Below are positions 59,340-64,000 of a stretch of DNA of 64,000 nt, piece by piece. Under the pieces are notes generated by a model. That model was not told the DNA's origin. It saw only the letters and a list, made by a program, of their open reading frames with translations, and made no database searches. Every line of letters starts with the position of its first letter. Within the stretch, counting starts at the first letter, position 1. The position numbers and the translations under genes were made by a program. Source of the stretch: Chionoecetes opilio (lineage: Eukaryota > Arthropoda > Malacostraca > Decapoda > Majidae); NCBI GenBank assembly GCA_016584305.1, contig JACEEZ010020050.1, positions 107,501 to 171,500 of the forward strand. Reading direction: 5' to 3'.

Positions 59340-59495
59340 GTGATTAGCCACTGATAAGGTCACTTCTTAGTTCATCCTGAAACAAAGAAATGTTGGATCT
59401 TTGTGTTATGAATTTCTATACAATATTACCTTCATAAAATTATAAAACAAACACAAACGCAAACAGAAGCAGAAAGACCCTACGATAACTAAAAA
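59340..59495. other. Leader between right TIR and gene
   Basis: About 155 bp upstream of the start codon on the minus strand; presumably promoter or leader, no specific motif seen. Confidence 0.35.
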
Positions 59496-60032
59496 CATGG
59501 AATGCTGAAATATCCTCTTTGGTCGCAGTATCACTGCAAATTATGTTAGTAAAGTTGTTTTCTTTAAATATAACTTCTGATTAAAGTATAAATAACACTA
59601 CAATAGACTACACATCTATGTAATGTTCAAAGTGAGTTCTTTGTACTTTACTCAGTAGTGCTTGCTGAAATAAATTATATTTGCTGAGTTATGAGCAGAA
59701 TACCGCTTGTTATTATATTTTAATTTTAACATTTCATTTTTCCCTAAAATATGGCACTAAAACATAATTATAGGATCGCATTAGTGGTCCTAATCGATTT
59801 ATCAGGGTCTAAAACATAAATTGGCATGCCTTTTTTTTATGTATTTGCGATACCTGAGTCGTGTGATATTATTTACAAATATTTATTTAGAATCGAGGGG
59901 GGCCATTTTCCAAGATGGCCGCCAGGGCCGACAGGGGGTAGATCCAGAATGCCTCCAATCTTTAAAATGTTAATTATGATGTATACTAACAGTGTACCAA
60001 GTTTCATGCTGTAATTCATAAAGTGCATGATT

Positions 60033-60253
60033 ATCCAGTCATTCGATTAGACTACACTCCTTTCCATCCCTTTACCAACCAACCAACCTTTCACTCCCTT
60101 ATCATTTCCTTTAAGCCCCCCTATTTTCCTCTCCTCTCCCTCTCTCATCCCCAATGTCCGTTGATTTTTTCCAGATAAATGATGTCACGTCCTGTTGACA
60201 CACACACACACACATACATATATACATACACATTTGAGATACGAGCCTGTGTA

Positions 60254-60297
<44 letters not shown>

Positions 60298-60308
60298 TCT
60301 CTCTCTTA
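60033..60308. other. Spacer with CA and CT microsatellites
   Basis: CA run at 60198-60214 and CT run at 60258-60305; no gene. Confidence 0.6.
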
Positions 60309-60310
60309 TC

Positions 60311-60358
<48 letters not shown>

Positions 60359-60846
60359 ATAATATAAGCGCAAGTGTGTCTGTCTGTGTGTGTGTGTGTC
60401 TGTGTGTCCGCGATAGGTGCCGCCCCCCGTGGCACAATCCCATCATATGGCACAGTTTTGGAACCAGCTCGACCAGGGGCAACTTTTAAGCCCACCTATG
60501 AGATGATCCGATCACTTAAAAAAAAAAAAATTGCAACCTATTAGCGAGAATTGTGAAAAAAAATAGTGGGTTGCGAGAATTGAGGAAACCTTGATGTAGG
60601 GTGATGGGTAATGGGTGAGTGAATGGGTGGGGTGATGGGTAATGGGTGTGGGGTGATGGGTGAGTGAATGGGTGGGGGGTGATGGGTGATGGGTGAGGGA
60701 ATAGGTGAGGGGTGATGGGTAATGGGTGAGTGAATGGGTGTGTGGTGATGGGTAATTGGTGAGTGAATGGGTGGGGGGGGATGGTAACGGTGAGTGAATG
60801 GGTGGGGGGTGATGGGGAATGGGTGAGTGAATCGGTTGGGGGGAAA
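60309..60846 (+). mobile_element. Helitron-like element H4, 3' end missing
   Basis: A then TCTATTATATATA..AATAATATAAGCGC: the 5' TC end, with an expanded TA run inside it (60316-60355). Then GT/CTGT-rich, GTCCGCGATAGGTGCCGCC, poly-A/unique block and minisatellite (60600-60840). It is cut directly into the next copy at 60847. Confidence 0.6.
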
Positions 60847-61253
60847 GATGATCCGATCACTTAAAAAAAAAAAAATCTGCAGCCTATTAGCGAGAATTGT
60901 GAAAAAAAAAAAGTGGTTTCGAGAATTGAGGAAACCTTTATGTAGGTGATGGGTAATGGGTGAGTGAATGGGTGGGGTGATGGGTAATGGGTGTGGGGTG
61001 ATGGGTGAGGAATGGGTGGGGGTGATGGGTGATGGGTGAGGGAATAGGTGAGGGGTGATGGGTAATGGGTGAGTGAATGGGTGTTGTGGTGATGGGTAAT
61101 GGGTGAGTGAATGGGTGGGGGGTGATGGTAATGGGTTTAGTGAATGGGTGGGGGTTTATGGGGAATGGGTGAGGAATGGGTGGGGGGTGATGGTAATGGG
61201 TGAGTGAATCGGTTTGGGGGAATGTGAATGGGTTTTCAAAGATAGCAGCTTAA
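60847..61253 (+). mobile_element. Helitron-like element H5, both ends missing
   Basis: Starts at GATGATCCGATCAC, then the AGCGAGAATTGTG block and minisatellite to 61240. The junctions suggest recombination within the repeat arrays. Confidence 0.6.
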
Positions 61254-62230
61254 TCTATAATAATATAAGCGAAAGTGTGTGTGTGTGTGTGTGTGTGTAT
61301 GTGGTGTGTGTTGTGGTGTGTGTGTGTGTGTGTGTGTTGTGTGTGTCTGTCTGTCTGTCTGTCCGCGATAGGTGCCGCCCCCTGTGGCGGAATCCCCTCA
61401 TATGTCACAGTTTTGGAATCAGGTTGACCCGGGGAGGTTTTAAGCCCACTTATAGGATGATCCGATCACTTTTTTTTTTTTTTTTTAGCAGCCCATTAGC
61501 GAGAACTGTGAAGAAAAAAAAGTGGGTGCGAGAATTGGGGGAAACCCCTTTATGTAGGGTGATGGGTAATAGGTGAGTGAATGGGGGGGGTGATGGGTAA
61601 TGGGTGTGGGTGATGGGTGAGTGAATGGGTGGGGGGTGATGGGTGATGGGTGAGGGAATAGGTGGGGGGTGATGGAATGGGTGAGTGAATGGGTGTGTGG
61701 TGATGGGTAATGGGTGAGTGAAAAGGGTGTGTGGTGATGGGTAATGGGTGAGTGAAAGGGTGGGGGTGATGGGTAATAGGTGAGTGAATGGGGGGGGGAA
61801 TACATACATTTCAGGAAAATTAGAGGGGCTATCTGGGGAGTCTGTGTTTGGTGGCCGAGGTGGTGGGTAATGGGTCTATCTGGAGAGTCTGTGTTTGGTG
61901 GGCCGAAGGCCCACCAAACACAGGTGGTGGGCCGAAGGCCCACCAATAGCCCTCCGCAGGAGCTAGGCAAAAAGGCCGCCCGGAGGGCGGCTTTGCTTTC
62001 GCGGAGGGCGGCTTTGCTTTCAGGAAAGTTAGAAGGGGCTATGATGTGAATGGGTTGGCGTTAATACATACATTTCTACATCCATGATTTCAGGAAAGTT
62101 AGAAGGGGCTATCTGGAGAGTCTGTGTTTGGCTTCGGCCCACCAAACACAGGTGGTGGGCCGAAGGCCCACCGATAACCCTCCGCAGGAGCTAGCCAAAA
62201 AGGCCGCCCGGAGGGCGGCTTTGCGGCTAG
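61254..62230 (+). mobile_element. Helitron-like element H6, both ends present
   Basis: 5' A|TCTATAATAATATAAGCG at 61254; GT run (61275-61350), CTGTCTGTCTGTCC, CGCGATAGGTGCCGCC, poly-T, minisatellite (61555-61800), then a 3' block present in partial multiple copies (61801-62226). The 3' end has the perfect hairpin GCCGCCC-GGA-GGGCGGC, TTTGCGG and CTAG at 62227-62230, followed by TATATA. About 0.98 kb, no protein. Confidence 0.7.
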
Positions 62231-62293
<63 letters not shown>

Positions 62294-62567
62294 TGTTTTT
62301 TACAGTCATGTTCATAATTATTTCTTCCTCCTCTTCGCTCTCTTCCTTGCTCCCTTTTCCAATGCTCTTTCCATCTTAGAATCCCTAAAAAATTACAGTC
62401 ATATTCTTGGATAATTCTAATTATAATAATGCCTCTTTCCCTTCCTACCTTAAAATTTCATCATATTATTTCATTGTTCCTATTTCTCCTACTTCCTTTT
62501 GACTTCCCCCTCGACCAATTTGCGTCCGTCCTCTCTCTCTTTTTTCTCTTTTTTTTTTTATCTAAAC
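62231..62567. other. TA and CT microsatellites, then pyrimidine-rich sequence
   Basis: TA run 62231-62260 and CT run 62262-62290; the remainder is C/T-rich without a gene. Confidence 0.7.
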
Positions 62568-62789
62568 ATCTAACAGCCTGATTTACATGGGTCCACAATT
62601 GGCTGAGAGGTTGACGGATTGAGGCAATAAATGACAGAAGCTAAAGATGTCCTCTGTCCCGAGGACATCTATCTTAAAGCTATGCCTTATATTATGACAG
62701 AATATATACACAATTTTTACAATGGAACAGGCACTTGTCATGCGCACTTTACAGGTCACCATAACACACCACGCCATATGGATCACTAA
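62568..62789 (+). repeat. Family H repeat, left part
   Basis: AACATCTAACA, GGGTCCACAATTGGCTGAGA, GACAGAAGCTAAAGATGTCC, AAAGCTATGCCTTATATTA, GTCACCATAACACACCA; matches 63644-63895. It is interrupted at CACTAA by the MITE at 62790. Confidence 0.8.
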
Positions 62790-63447
62790 GTCCCCGTCCA
62801 CACTGTGCCTCATGATGCGCGCTCTGTTAGTGGCGGTGTTGAAAATCGAGGTTTTCAACACCGCTATGCGTCGTGCTGAGGTAATCCAGCCACCCCGATT
62901 GGATGGGCATGCTGAGCTCCCTCAGTGCTGCATTTGACTCCATTTAGGGAAGACGTCGCTCGCCGCGCTCCACGATGTATATCAATATACGGTATTATCA
63001 AAATACCAGATGAATGAGATGATATTTAGGAAAACTGAACATACCATCATCTTCACGAACATTACTGCGTGTCATGAAAAGGAATAAATTACAGTAAACT
63101 ATACCTAGAATAAGATTATGAGAGCCAAGCATGCAAATAGTGCATAAACATTTTTTCCTCTCTCACCTTTTTTTATTCAACTCCTTGTTATTCCTGTAAT
63201 TTTGTTTGCATTGAATTGTTATTCACAGTCTCGGAATCAGTACAATTTTTCGATTCTGACGGTACATGACACGTCTCAATGCAACAATATATAGGTGGTC
63301 AAAAATTGCAATGAATATCAATCAAACTTGTGTCGGGCTGTCGCCTCCCCGCCATGGCGGTGAGGCACAGTCTGGACACTCGGGTGGGCATTCAACACAT
63401 CCACCTGTCTCGTGTATCTCTGCATGAGGCACAGTGTGGACGAGGCT
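62790..63447. mobile_element. PIF/Harbinger-like MITE with empty site in the window
   Basis: 658 bp with TIR (G)TCCCCGTCCACACTGTGCC / GGCACAGTGTGGACGAGGCT and TAA at both sides (62787-62789, 63448-63450). The neighbouring H copy at 63893-63895 is uninterrupted (CACTAAGGCGG). It contains the palindrome GTTGAAAATCGAGGTTTTCAAC and a block of about 330 bp shared with family G. No transposase. Confidence 0.8.
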
Positions 63448-63560
63448 TAAGGCAGATGTGTGCAGCACCATCTGTGGGCCGCCACCTTCACCTGCCGGGA
63501 GTTCAGGGCCACGACGTCAACCTCAGCCGTGAAGGCGTTCCAGTGTTGCCGTGGCCCAAG
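63448..63560 (+). repeat. Family H repeat, right part
   Basis: GGCAGATGTGTGCAGCACCA, CTGTGGGCCGCCACCTTCAC, AGGGCCACGACGTC, GTGAAGGCGTTCCA; aligns with 63896-64000. Confidence 0.8.
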
Positions 63561-63636
63561 TAACAGCCCAATATAGGATATATAACAAGTAGGCCCATAT
63601 ATATAGGAGTCTCACGACGCTTTTCTACCACATATT

Positions 63637-64000
63637 TTTATTTAAACATCTAACAACATTAGTTACACAGGGCCACTATTGGCTGAGAGATTAACAAATT
63701 AAGGCAATAAGTGACAGAAGCTAAAGATGTCCTCTGTCCCGAAAACATCTATCTTAAAGCTATGCCTTATATTAGTACTGAATATGTACAAAGTATTTAC
63801 AATGGAACAGACTGAAGGTCACACTGTCTGTCACAGGCACTTGTCATGCGCAATTTACAGGTCACCATAACACACCAGGCCCTACGAAGCACTAAGGCGG
63901 ATGTGTGCGGCACCATCTGTGGGCCGCCACCTTCACCTTCTGGGTGTTCAGGGCCACGACGTCCACCTCACGTGAAGGCGTTCCACAGTATTGCCGTGGC
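63637..64000 (+). repeat. Family H repeat, uninterrupted copy (runs off window)
   Basis: Begins TTTATTTAAACATCTAACAA and continues through TAAGGCGGATGTG to the window end. It provides empty sites for both the TA insertion (42978) and the TAA insertion (62790). Confidence 0.8.

Larger units (their letters stand above)
53408..60032. mobile_element. Transposon with about 537 bp TIRs, split by an LTR element
   Basis: Left TIR 53408-53944 and right TIR 59496-60032 are inverted copies (AATCATGCAC at the outer edge, CATGAAACTTGGTACACTGT, GGCCATCTT, CAGTGATACTGCGACCAAAG, inner edge CAGTATTCCATG). Between them a minus-strand gene starts near 59339 and resumes beyond the LTR insertion at 54153, running into the left TIR. 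Without the 4.4 kb LTR element and one target copy the transposon is about 2.2 kb. No target duplication was determined at its own ends. Superfamily unknown. Confidence 0.7.

Noticed and set aside
53408..60032. Polinton/Maverick-type element because of long TIRs
   Set aside because: After removing the LTR insertion the unit is about 2.2 kb, with no polymerase B, capsid or packaging genes.

Overview
Eukaryotic nuclear DNA, most likely from a decapod crustacean. I infer this from the very high density of (GA)n, (CA)n, (TA)n and (AGT)n microsatellites, scattered arthropod-type TTAGG-like motifs, tRNA-derived SINEs, and the mix of non-LTR, Gypsy, BEL/Pao, hAT-like, TTAA-type and Helitron-like elements. 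I cannot name the species. I found no convincing intact host gene, rRNA, CRISPR array or bacterial signal. Nearly all long open frames fall in repeats, palindromes or microsatellites.

Layout. 0-5 kb: a Helitron-like 3' end, SINEs, and a CAGGG-terminus element (family F, copy A) split by a 5'-truncated LINE. 5-12.5 kb: GA/CT/GT microsatellites, a broken Gypsy gag-protease-integrase, an unassigned 1.6 kb stretch, a LINE tail, and a Gypsy RT-RNase H piece. 12.5-19 kb: F copies B and C, family G copy 1, and a fold-back element. 19.3-25.3 kb: a 6 kb element with CAGGG-type inverted ends holding a decayed gene of an uncharacterised invertebrate family with PIN-nuclease-like motifs. 26-34 kb: TTAA element P1 with a giant palindrome, two head-to-tail Helitron-like elements, a Gypsy 3' end, and a hAT element with a recognisable transposase C-terminus. 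35-45.5 kb: several MITEs, G copy 2, a 1.8 kb GA/CT inverted repeat, and a nested MITE/LINE cluster.

48-52.3 kb is a cluster of related TTAA-flanked elements (P2-P5). P3 carries an acidic open frame with a motif resembling the segment upstream of P2X7-like zinc domains. 53.4-60.0 kb is a transposon with about 537 bp terminal inverted repeats. Its gene, related to the 20 kb pseudogene family, is split by a BEL/Pao-like LTR retrotransposon with a perfect 5 bp target duplication. 60.3-62.2 kb holds further Helitron-like copies. 62.6-64 kb holds an interspersed repeat (family H) interrupted by a MITE, with an uninterrupted copy next to it.

The window is best read as a layered transposon graveyard. 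Its most informative parts are the nestings (LTR element in long-TIR transposon; MITEs in H repeats with empty sites), which give relative ages, and the two TIR-bounded elements carrying an obscure zinc/PIN-like protein family. Some frameshifts in G/C runs look like long-read sequencing errors.
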